Shown here piece after piece: positions 47,346-59,300 of a stretch of 64,000 nucleotides of DNA. The stretch is from positions 4,867,772 to 4,931,771 of the forward strand of contig FN649742.1 of assembly GCA_000310025.1 (NCBI GenBank), written 5' to 3'. A program made the translations under genes and the position numbers. Source of the DNA: Ectocarpus siliculosus. Lineage: Eukaryota > Sar > Phaeophyceae > Ectocarpales > Ectocarpaceae. Below the pieces are notes generated by a model that was given only the letters and a program-made list of their open reading frames with translations, did no database searches and was not told the origin of the DNA. How positions within the stretch are numbered: the stretch's first letter is position 1; every line of letters starts with the position of its first letter.

Positions 47346-50300
47346 CTACACGATCTGCGGCCTTCCCCCAGACAAGATCGGCGGAGCAGGAGAGCTCTGG
47401 ACGACCGGCCTATCGAAAACCTCGCGGGCTCCGGCGGCAGCATCCCTCTCGCCGCCCCCCGCCGCCCCCTTGTCCTCGAACAAGCCATCCGCAGCTTGGA
47501 GCTCGTCGTCGTTAGCGGGTGATGAGGACCAAGGGTCGCCCACGCCCCGCGCCTCATCCACGGCCAGAGACCCATCGCCGCCGTAGTCCAGCACCGAGTC
47601 AGCCCCACCGGCATCAGCGTCGCGCTCGGGGAATGATGGTGCCTCAACCTCAGGTGCCGCAGTCGTTACGTCGCTGCCGTCCCCGAGACCTTCGTGACTT
47701 GAAGGCGCTTCGGTCGGTGGCTCCGCGGGCGGCTCCGCAGCCGGCGGTGGTGGCGGCGGTTGTGAGTCCAACGCCTCCGGCGTTGTGGTGCCAGTCCCCG
47801 CCAAGCCTTTCAAGAGAGGTCGCAAGCCGGGGCAAACAGGCTCCAGGATCTCCCTCGTCTCGTGGAGCAAACGCTGGGGGTCGCCTCCTCGCGACCCGCC
47901 ACCGCCCGACGCATCGCCAGGACCTAGCGAGGGATGGGAGCAAGCGCGGGCATGTAGGGGGGGAGGGGGGGGGGGGGGGGATTTGACGCGCATTGTACCA
48001 TACCGAAAGCAGCAAGAGCCATGTCGGAATAGTAAACATGAACTTTTCCGTTGTCGGAACGCCCCACCCCTCAGCTTTTAGACAGCATATGCCTTGAGCG
48101 ACACGCAAGAAAGTGGTTTCTGTCGTAGTTCTATTTACTGCTGCGGGCTCTCACCTGTATCGCCCAACACGTGCTGGCCGCCCAGCAACCCCGCGTACGC
48201 CACGACCATGACCAAGTTCGTCAGGATCTGCTGGCAGCTCTCTGCCGCCACGCCATCTGCCCCGGAGGAACCATTGGCTTCCAAGTTCCGGCTTATGAGG
48301 GTCACGGTGTCGAGCCACAGCTTGCCGAACCCCGGCAGGCTCGTGAGCGCCTGGAGGTGGTGAAGGAAGGCTCGAGAGAGGATCGAGCAGCAGCGGATGC
48401 AAACCTAGCGGACGGTTGCGGTGGACGGACGCGTGGGATATCGAACGAGCAGAGTCAGCCAACGTCGTCGTCGAAGCGCCTCAAGCGTCAAGCGAGAGAC
48501 AACCGTCGGGGTCGAAAATATGCAAGGACGCTGGAAGGGATGCGAATTAGTGGGTGGAAGCACTGGGGTGGGAATAAAAAGAAAGTGGGATCCACGGCTC
48601 GAGACGAGTCTTGGAATATTTGCCTCACCACCCGGCTTGAATGGGTGTTTGAAGCAGCCAACAACGCAGACAAAGCTAATGCAGATTTATTTTGTGGTCA
48701 ACGTGCTTACGGTGGCGGCCGGGATAAGTTCAAGGTAGCGGCAGCAGTACAGCAGTGTCTCACTGCATCAACACACACAGCACAGCCATAGTAAAAGCAC
48801 AGTCAGTCGTACAGCAATGCACCACAGGGCTCCCAAAAACACTTGATCCTTCCGGCCATGCAATCAGTACCTCTTCGCTCCAAGTGCCCTGGACCACGAC
48901 TCCCGCCGCCGGCCTGAAGTGCGGCGGCAGCAAGGGCACCGGGAGTTGCAGCAACACCTCGCTGAAGGCGGTGCCCCAAGCGGGCGCACCGACTCCGTGT
49001 AACTGGAGAGGCGGACGAGGAGGTACGTATGCATAGGGGGGAGGGAGATTGGACCAAGAGACGGAGTTCACAGCACGATACCACATATCAGCCATGGTTC
49101 AGGGCATCAGGCGTGTAAAAATTTTGCCCGTCGTATGTCACAGCAAAAAAGGAAAAAGGTGGCCTCGACCACGAAAAAAATCGAATTTCCCCACACCGTC
49201 GGGAAAGCTTAGAATTCGGGCACTCCGGTATTCAAGGAATCCCATCGTGCGTGGGGCCAACATCTCGAACGCACCGCTCGTGCACGTACACGAAAATATA
49301 CCGTTGGAGGCAGACCGACAGAAGGGACAAAAAACGACGCAAGCAGTAGGGGCAGCTGCAGCAGCAGCTCACCTCGAGCACCAGGCGCTCCAAAGCATCG
49401 GCCGCCCCCTTGGCCACCTTAGGGAAATGGCTCCCGGCCAAGGCCCCCAGCGTCTGCAGGGTTGACAGCCACATCCCTTCCGCCTCGTACCTGCGGGACA
49501 ATGCGGGACAATGTCGAGAGACGACACGCGTAACAAGGCAAGAAGGAGAGGGTAAAAAAAAAGGGGGGTGAGGCTTATCAGAAGTGCTGATCCGGCCCGA
49601 CCTCCCTCCCTCCCTCGACGAGACTGAAAACGCGCAAAACGCGAGAGCCAGTGTCGGCAGCACATCCAGGTGACGCTGCCAAAAAGACCCCAGCGGGCTG
49701 CTGATGTCGCGGCAGCAGTGTCAAACGAAATCTTCGTTGTTTTGAAAATTTTCATCCAATCACGAAAAGCCCACCTACCCGTTCGAGACACAACCACAGC
49801 AGCAGTAGTCGAACGGGATGTGTTGAAATCTTACCGGCTGAGGATGGACCCGGCCGTATCAGCTGCGCCGTCGTCACCCACCGACTCCGTCCCCGGGGCC
49901 CCCGCGCCTCCCGTCCCCCCCGCCCCAACGCCTCCTCCTTCGTCAACGCCGCCGCCCGCGGCAGCATCGTCGTCCACGATGGTCCACTGCCGTTGGGGCA
50001 ACTTTTTTGCGGCGCCATCGCCATCCTTGTTGTTGATGTCGTGGGGGACAGCGACGGTTGCTGCTGCTGCTGCTGCTGCTGATGGTGGAGAGGTGTGCAG
50101 GTCCCGCAGCAGCGCGAACGTCATCGCTTCCAAGGCGGCGCACGCCTGGATGTTTTTTGCGTCCGCGGCGCATGCATGTAGGTGTCAGGTTAGGGTCGAG
50201 CGAGCTGGTTTCGTTACGGGAGCTCTGGATTTGTGTTTTGGGGAGGCGAGGGCAGCAAGAGAGAAAAAAAGGTTGTCAACCGTCTAGCTGCTGTGGTGTT

Positions 50301-53300
50301 GTGCATTGTTGCACCAAGGAATGAAACGGAGGGGCGTCAACGACGCCTACCGGGTCCTAATGGGTCTGATCTAGAAACATCGCCCAGTTTGGCCGCTTGT
50401 TAAAAACCAAATCCCCGTGCTTTCGGGACGGGTACAAGTAGCAGGGAAACGGCTGCAGCACCGAGCTCGACGCAGGTGTGTAGCAACGCCACTGGCCACA
50501 ACCAAAAAGCGAGTGCTGTTTACAGTAGAATATAAAAAATACAACCGGTGCGAAAGTGTGGCTCCTTTTGGTCCAAAAGAACGTAAACACCACGCGCTGC
50601 AAAAAATACACACAAGAGCTCTCAACGTGTGTGAGTATCGGCCCCGCTTGGTCACCTGTAACGTCCATGCGAAGTCCGCCTTGCCGTCGGAAAAGTCTCC
50701 CCTCACGAACCGAGTCAGCAGCGCATGCACCGAAACGACGTTGTGCCTACAGACAATCAGACAGGTAGGCATCAAAACAGACAGACAGAAAACAGAAAAT
50801 CATTCAACAATGATCGAGCGTTAGCTCAACAAGAGAGTATGGAACGGAAGAAGTGAAATTCAATTGAGCATCAGCTCGACAAGTAGCGAATGTAATAAGT
50901 GAGTTGAGCAATAAGTCGACAACAAAAAAACGACAGCGAGGCAGGGCGGGTTTATGCACAAACAACTTAGTCGTAGTCCTGTAAATATTCTGCAAAAAAG
51001 TGGATTGCAGGTGGACAAAAAAAAGCAGCACATAATTCATAAAGGCGATTCTGCACAAAAGTGGATTCCGGGTGTAAAAATACAGCACACAATAATCACG
51101 AAAGGTGGGCTATTTGCGTGGGCAAACATGTCCACCGCGCTTGCGTTCTCCATTCAGCAACCGGCCTTGACCAATCCTGACTGTCTTATCATCGACAAGA
51201 AAGAAAAAGACGTGGTATCAGGTGGTACTACACAACATGCAACATGAGGCGCGCTTACCGCCCGAGGAGCCCCAGTCCCCTGTTGACCACGAACGCCAAC
51301 GCCTCCAGGATGAAACCCCTCCCCCCGCCCCCGAGGACGGCTTTGCCCATCAAGGCGGAGATCACCTCCCACTGCACCGCGGTGGATGGCAGGCTCAAAG
51401 CGGACGCGTTAGCCTGCGCCGAAAATAGAAACAGAGGGAACGGGGGGTAGAGGTGAGAACCGATTCAAGTCATACCCGGACGAGGAGTGAACCCCAGCCA
51501 CTGAGCGGCCACATGGCACGTGGCATAATTGACGCTAAATAGCACGCGGTGGTATAGCTCTGCGGGCCATCTGCAACATGGCCATGGCGTAGCCGGCGAT
51601 AAAGTACCGACGATCAAGAGCGCCTGCCTGGGTTAGCGAGGTACGTGTCCATCGTTGCCACCTACTGTGTAGTTTTCTTTGGTTCGCAGTCGGGCAAAGG
51701 GGCTAGCAGGTGTGCAGGAGTCATGTGTTTTTGCCCCTGTCTTGCCGGGACACCCGTGAAGAACTCGCTACAACGTGCTGGAGGTCCTCAAGAGTTACTC
51801 TTACGCTACATCACACAGTCTACAACCTCATTCTCACCGTTACGTCCTAGGACACTTATTCCTCCGCTATGTGACACAGTCTGAAACCCTCATTCTCGCC
51901 TGGATGAGGATGAGCAGCCCAGAGGCTAGTCGGTTGGACAGCGGCAGGACCACGTCCGGCGGGAGAGAGAGAAGCAGCTTCAGCGACTGCAAGAGCATCG
52001 CCTAAGCAAAGGCAAGAAGTCCAGGAGAGAAGGATAGAGGGACGGCCGCGAGAGGTTGAGGAGGCGGAACAGCGGTGTTAAGGAGCGCTGCATATACAAA
52101 CAGAGGGACCAGACGGTGTGCGAAGGTACACACATCCCGTTGGTGTGGACGCCTCTTCACAAGGAAGTACCAGTGGCTGATGCCTTACCAAAGAACCACA
52201 CATACTCACACGCACTTTTCAGAAAGCGTGTTTCGATATGAGATTGAATTATTTTCATTGGTGGACCAGTCAGATCGGTCGATGCTACAATCTAAAAGGT
52301 ACACACACACATCCGAACGACACGGCGAGGCTTGGACGACAAAAAACAGAAACAACCGCGTCATATTTAAAACATGGCCGTAAACGAAGGCGCTTGTAAG
52401 GCTGAAGGAGGTACGATTCTCCATGCTCCTCGAGCGCAAAAGTTGAAGAGACAAAGCTAAACTAAACACAAATGAATCGCGCTTGAAACCGGCCCAGTTA
52501 AAGTGCGCATGATGCAGCAACGTTGGTACATCCATCGTGCCCGTGTACCACCAGACAAGACCGAAGGGCGGCCTCGCCCTAGAGCAAAAAACTTGGCGCC
52601 GAATAAGAACCGCTAACAGTAGTGCAGTTGCATCAACGAGAGAGCTATACGTGTCAACGCCCCCACGCTTCAGAGATGACCCCCAAGACTACCGTAAGAC
52701 CTAGATGACCCGATTAGGAACTAGGGGAAAGGCCAGGTAGGTGCACGAGAAGTTTTCTCACCCCCATATCCTCCCTGTCGAACATGTGGATGCAAGCCCG
52801 CAGCACGGTGACCATGGCCCTCTCCACCAGGTACGGCATGCGGGTCATCGTCACCGAGTCCTCCCCGCCCAGCACCCTGCACCAACCACAACCACCACCA
52901 CCACCACCACCACCAGAGTAGCAACAAGAGCGGTAGATACAACGAGCGTGCTTAGCCGTGAGACACAAGCAAGGATCGACTAAAACCAAGACCGGAGGAC
53001 GTGCTGAAGACGGAAGTATGTCGTGGAAACACGGCTGACTCCAGGATGGAGGCCAAAGCTAGTTAGCTTTTGGGGGGCCAAAGTCCCGACAGAATGGGCC
53101 GGAAAATAACGGGGCTCAACTTATTGTCTCGGAACCACCGTCGACAAAAGGTGGTAACATACGTCGTGTTTCGTGGCCTTCAAAAGAGTTCATGAATATA
53201 TTTTGAGAAGCCAATGCTTAGCAGTTCTTCGCCGAATACTCTCTACTTGCGGGACCCGTTCCGTAATGTACGAAGGAACCGAGAGCCACCGCAGGTCAAC

Positions 53301-56300
53301 AGGACGGCAAGGATTGTAGCGTGGGTTGCTCTAGCTTCTCCAGCATCCTTCCACTCCCCTTCCGCTACTCACTCCCGCCCGTAAAAACAACGCCGAAAAA
53401 TACGTCCAATCGCCGCTTCCCTGCGTTCTACTCCCACCACTCCCACCACTCCCACCTGGCCAAGAAAGAGTGAAGAGCGGGCCAAAGGCTCGGGACTCGC
53501 TGCCTGTTGGCTAGGACGACCCTTGACGACAGCTCCAGCGCGAGCACGGCGTGGGCCTCGAAGCTCGCCGCCGCCGCCGCCGCCACCACCGCCATGCTCT
53601 CCGCCTCGCCCGCCCCTGCCCCGCTCCCACCCCCGCCCCCGCCCCCGCCCCCGCCCCCGCCCGCTCCTGAGCTGCTACTGATGGTGCGCACCATGCTCGC
53701 GGGCGTGCTGCTGCTGCTGCTGCTGCTGGCGCTGCTGGCGGTGCCGCCGCCGCTAGTTCCGCTTCCATCTCTTGTCGGGGTACCGTTGGACGGAGGGCGG
53801 CGGGGCGTTGCGGGGTCTCGGATGGTGAGCAGGGCGCCCAGAAGGCCTTCGACCACCTCCAGCGGGAGGTCTTTGGTCTGGGGGAACAGCTGCTCGAGTT
53901 GCACCGTGCGGACCACCTGTTCGTTCAGTCGTCGACGTTGTTGGTGTTGCGTTTTTGTTTCGGAAGCTTGTGGGGTTGCAGGGACAAACGTCAGGATTCA
54001 CCAAGTGCTGAAAGCAGGTCCATGCGTGAGGAGGTAGTCTAAGATACCACACACACACCCTTCGAGCAATTCTCATTTCATTCTTTGACAATATACATCA
54101 AAATTGCATTCGTTACATCCTGCCGCCAAACCGCGACGGTAGCTCCATCGTTCTTAGAAACATACATAAAAAAGCAGTCTACCGCGACGGTGCAGGACTT
54201 GCAGCCTTGAAGTAGTATCGTAGAGAGATTTCGGAAAACGCACGCATCACATGTGGTGCCTTTTTGTATCCTCTTCATCGTGAAGATACATGTATCGATA
54301 CTTAAACATTGGTCCAGGGGGTATGGTATCGTATGCAACATACGGCAACATACATTGACCTCCACATCGCGAGGGATGGAGAGTCTTCGACGTCGACAAC
54401 GACGTCGACAACGGCCTAGGCGAACGCCTCGCATCAAAGTCACCCTCGCCAATAACAGGACAATATTGCACGCCTAAAATGCTTCACAAGAACAGAACGG
54501 GCTCACGCCGGGTACCTACATATACCTCAGACAGCCTGTTCATTTCCATCTCGCAGACTATTTATTGTTCCTTCAACAGACCTTGGATGGGATGTAACCC
54601 CCAAGGTCGTGCTCGCTACGGCCAATACTACTATCGCTTCTTCACCTCAGCTATCGCTCCAATCGCCGCTTCGGCCGCGGTGCCCCCTCTCCTACCCCCC
54701 CCCCCGTCGCCTTCCCCGCCTCGTGAGAACAGCACCCCCGACAAAGATCCCCAAAGCCCGCCGCCGCCACCGCCACCGCTGCCGCCCCCGCCCCCGCCTC
54801 CCCCCCTTCCAGAAGACGCCGCTGCCGCAGCTCTCACTCTACCAGATTGTGACAGCAAAACGTTGTGGCCAGACCTGTCGGGCGTTGTGTTGAGTGCGGA
54901 ACATCGAACCAGCACAGCCGTGTGGCGGCCGCGGGCAGATATCGCGTGTGAAGTACATACAGTACTACACTTGCTTTGTTTTCGGAGCACTTTTCAAAGG
55001 CGGTCGAAAGCTAAGATGAGGACGACCGTGCGGTTGAGCTACCGACGGTGACTAATCAACTAACAAGATGTCTGTCGCGTCCAGATCATGACGGAGGGAA
55101 GGCAAAAAAAAAAAAAAGCAAGCTGGCAAGCAGGGAGGCGGCCACTGCAGTGACCGAGTTCAATAGAATAAGGTACTGAGACGAAAAACTACTATTGTAC
55201 CTATGTAGTTTAACTGTCGGAAAACAGGTCTGCGAAACGTCCTTCCAGAGATTGGAGACCTCCCGCGTGCACACGATGAATACGCGAAAGGGTCGTGTAG
55301 TTGTATTTGTACCGCTTCTCCCTGCCTGGCCTACAAGGACAATTGTCATGCGGCCACGAAACACCCAAAAACGGAGCCAACTTTTCCGCAGAATAAAATT
55401 TTGGCCGCATTACTGCTATGGGTTGGTTGCCCCCACCCCACCCTGCACATCCATCCAGTACCCTTCGCGGGTTTTTTCGTAGTATTATGTAAACATGTTG
55501 GACAAAGCATACATACATGGGGGAAGTTGGGTTAGGGTTAGGGTTGTAGGGAATAAGGTCTGCGTACCCCCTCCCTGCTATTTTTCCAGATAGTACAGAA
55601 TTTCCCGCGAAGGCGGTCCCACCCATCCCATCCCACCTGGCGCGATCGCGGCAGCGCTTGGCGAACACGGAAGGCGGCAGCGGATTGCCCTGGGCGTCGC
55701 CGAAGTCGTCAACGTCCGTCAGGCTAGCCGGGAGAGCCTGGAGGTCCGCCAGGGCGAAGACGCACTCCAGCATCGGCCCCCACGCCGTGGAGACACAGTG
55801 CGCGTACGCGCGGGCGAGCTCCAGCCTGACATGTGTGAGTCATTAGAGGAGTTGTGGGGTGCGACAAGGTGAGCAGGAGGGGTGAGTTTCCAAAGTTTGT
55901 GTACTCGCAGTTGTGGAAGGTACGGGAGTATCAGCAAAACCATGCCACGGTGGCCGCAAGGGATTGGGTGAAAGGAATGCATGCTGACAGGTTGACGTCT
56001 GCGTTGTATGCAGCAGGAGGTACGGGAGCATCAGCAAAACGATCTCACGGTGGTCGCAAGGGATTGGGTGCAAGGAATGCATGCTGACAGGTTGACGTCT
56101 GCGTTGTATGCAGCAGGAGTGGGATTTCCAGGAGTGGCAGGCCGATTCACTTGTCCTGTAAAGCGGGCACCCCACCCTTGTTCAACTCATAAAGCGGTGT
56201 GATTATTCTTATATGTGCCAAGATTATATTATGTCACTCGCCCTTTATCGACCACCCGCCCAAAATCCTCCGACCCACAGAGGTCCAACGACAGTAGACT

Positions 56301-59300
56301 ATGAGCCGCGTTGTGGAAGGAAGGGCCACTGCTCCGAGTGGGCAGCAGCAGTCCACGGCAGATGGCCCCGGCGGTGACGATCATCAAGTTTTGCGTGCTG
56401 CAGGGCTTGACGCGACGAGACGCGTCGTGCCTCTCCAAGAAATGATCGTCTGATCAAAAGTCCACCTCTATATCGTCGGTCTTCCCCCTTCCCTACCCTG
56501 CTGTGCTCGGCAACACGACTACCATTCTGTCGGTTACATACCTAAGATGCCGTACACCCTCGACCCCCGATTTTCAACTCTCGATTACTGCACGACGAAG
56601 AGGATGCCAAAAAACAAAACGACATTTTTTTCGGAAAGCTCTCGATGAGACGGTTCCAACGCTGTCATTTTTCGACACCTTTGCTGTTTGTGCTGCAGAG
56701 TAAACGGTTTTCGAGTATCGGTCCAGGGGGTGTGTTAGCCTATGCAACCTACGGTATGTAGCCCCTCGCCTGCCAACCACAGCAAGGGTCCACTCCGAAA
56801 AATAAACGCCGTATACAAGTTTTTATCTCCTCCCGCAAAGTCGCTATCGCCAAAAATCGCAATACCGCCTAGCGCCGTACTGCAGCACAGCCGAAAACAT
56901 GTATGTCCGCCTAATAGACCGAGTAAACCTTCGAAGAAAACTTACCCACACTTGAGGGCCAACAGGTCGCGGTGCAGCACGCAGCCGGAGGCAAAGGGGG
57001 CGCACGCGGCCATGTCCGTCACGTCAGGCAAACCAGGATTCTTCAACACCTCTGCAGGCACGAGAGCGTCGAAACGGAGGTGAAGGGGATAAGGTCTGGA
57101 TAGCGTTCTACGCCCTATTGTTGTTGCAAGCTCAGGGCGGCGCGAAGCGGCGCGAAGCGCGGCAGCCCCGCCGCAAGTGGACCAGCTGTCTCTGAAGCCA
57201 AACACCTGAAAACTGGAAGGCGTTCTGCTGTACCGTGTTTCGAATCGGCGGTACTCTCACAAGCTGAGGTCACCGTGGTGACAATCAACGTGCATCATAC
57301 GCTCCGGGGTGAAGCTGAACGACTTAAAAATGTGTTTCATATCTCCACGCCCCGTCGACGTTCTTACGTTCGCAGTACCACTACTCAACCCACCATGTTA
57401 GGGGAGCATGCCGCCAGACAAGCTGCCCAGCCATATAGACCAAATTTGCGGCACAGACACCCACCCCCCCAGCTGTCCCGACAGCTTCGCAACACCCACC
57501 CACCATCCGTACCGCCCCCCACGATTCTCACCAGGCAACGGCAGGCCGGCGGCGCCGGCTGCCGCCGAAGAGGCGTACTCCAGCCCCCTCCGGAAGAAGA
57601 AGACGAGGGCGGCGTCGAACGGGGCGAGGAGTCCCAGGTAGACGCACGCCCTCGCGTGGGATCGAAACCCCCGGAGGCAGCCGAGCACCAGGAGGTCGTC
57701 CTGCGTGCGGAGGAAGACGGCTCGGATGGCGTCCGATGCCGGGCCGGTGACCGACAGGAGCATGTCCCTGAAGGGGCACAGGGGTAGCAGAAATGAAGCT
57801 CATCACAGAAAGAGCCTCCTATTTTGACCGGAGGCTTGGTTCTCTGGGAGGGGTATCGCAACATCGACTGCACACAGCACTTAGCGCAAGGGATTGTAAA
57901 TTGAACACCTGTTCTGATGGTCAGGCGTCAAATGGTACATAGCCTTGTGTAGCCTGAACTTCTCTCAACTCCCAGGTTCTTAACCCTCCTAGTTCCCAGT
58001 CCCTCCGGAAAAAAAAAATGTCGAAAACTTGTTTGTCAGCCATTGGTCGAGGGGCTACAGTCCCTCCAAAGAATCTGAGCTCCTTGCCAGACAAAGGGTT
58101 ACTTTGCTTCAGTATGAAAAGCGTCCCCAAAACACGTGGGGACACTTTTTCATACTGAAGCCAAGTCAGCAAATTTTTCCAGCACCAGGTGTTGCACACA
58201 TTTTTACCGACCTAGGGGGCACGCGGGTTGGGAGATGTGTACAGCAAGTCAGAGGACAAGGAGAGACATCACACAGCATATCACACAGCGTATCACCTCA
58301 GCCAAGCATGATAGACCAAGGATTCTCGCGTGCGTTGCACACAGCGGACCCTAGGGTGACAACAGTGCGGTAAATAGGCGTTTGAGTGCTGTGTCCCCAA
58401 AGAGTCCCCATTTGGGCTTCTAGAACTAGGACGGCACCAGCCAGGACAGAAAGAGGCATTTCGGATTGAATTACTTGCTGCTCCTGTGGTGTTGTTGTAC
58501 ATGGTTGGTCGCGTTCGACAGCCACGGGGTAGATGTGTGTGATCGCCGAGGGCTGTGGTGAGGGGGGGGGGCGACGTGACGTGCGTTTTGAGGGGAAAGG
58601 GGGGTACTACCAGGTGGTGTACCACCAGTCGGTGATGGCGTTTGTTCATCTGGTAAGAATAGGGAGGAATGACGCAGGAAAGTCACCCACAGGACTTATT
58701 TTATATCCTCCTTTGCAGTGGCGCCAGCCCACCCCCGGCCGCAGAGAGACACGCGAACGCCAACTCACCTCTCGTGAACTCCCGCCGGAAACAGGTGTTT
58801 ACGGGCTGCTTGCGCCGGGGTGAAGGACGCGCTGGCCACGTTGTTCGATCTGTTCCGGTTGGAGGCGTTTTGCAGCCGGGGGTTCCGACACAAAAAAAAA
58901 ACAGGACGAAGGGGTGTGACAAGGAGGGCGGATTACGTTCTACGCCTTTGCTCCGGCCGGAGTATGTTCGAAACCCACACGCCCAGACAACCATTGAAAA
59001 ACGCGAGGGGAGGGGAGGGGGAGGGGGGGGGGGGGGGGGGTTCTCTGCTCGCCCTGCCCCTTGCCGGTNNNNNNNNNNNNNNNNNNNNNNNNNNNNNNNN
59101 NNNNNNNNNNNNNNNNNNNNNNNNNNNNNNNNNNNNNNNNNNNNNNNNNNNNNNNNNNNNNNNNNNNNTGTTGAAGTGGTAGTTGAAGGTAGAGAAGAGG
59201 TAAGAAGGGAAGAGAAGGTTTGGGAATGGGAAGGTGTTTGGGTAGGGGAGAGGGTTGGAGTTAGGGGAGGAGGAGGGATTTTTGGGGGGGGGGGGGGGGG

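Noticed and set aside
53507-54037. Pro/Leu-rich plus-strand frame of 176 codons
   Set aside because: Antisense shadow of the Gly/Ser/Ala-rich ARF-GEF exon 16.
55528-55553. Telomere or subtelomere boundary
   Set aside because: Only about three TTAGGG units inside an intron of a conserved gene; not a chromosome end.
58801-58880. Plus-strand reading KDALATLFDLFRLEAF near 58.85 kb
   Set aside because: The minus strand here encodes ARF-GEF exon 10 (58849-58769), whose junctions on both sides restore the reading phase; the plus-strand helix-like reading is coincidental.
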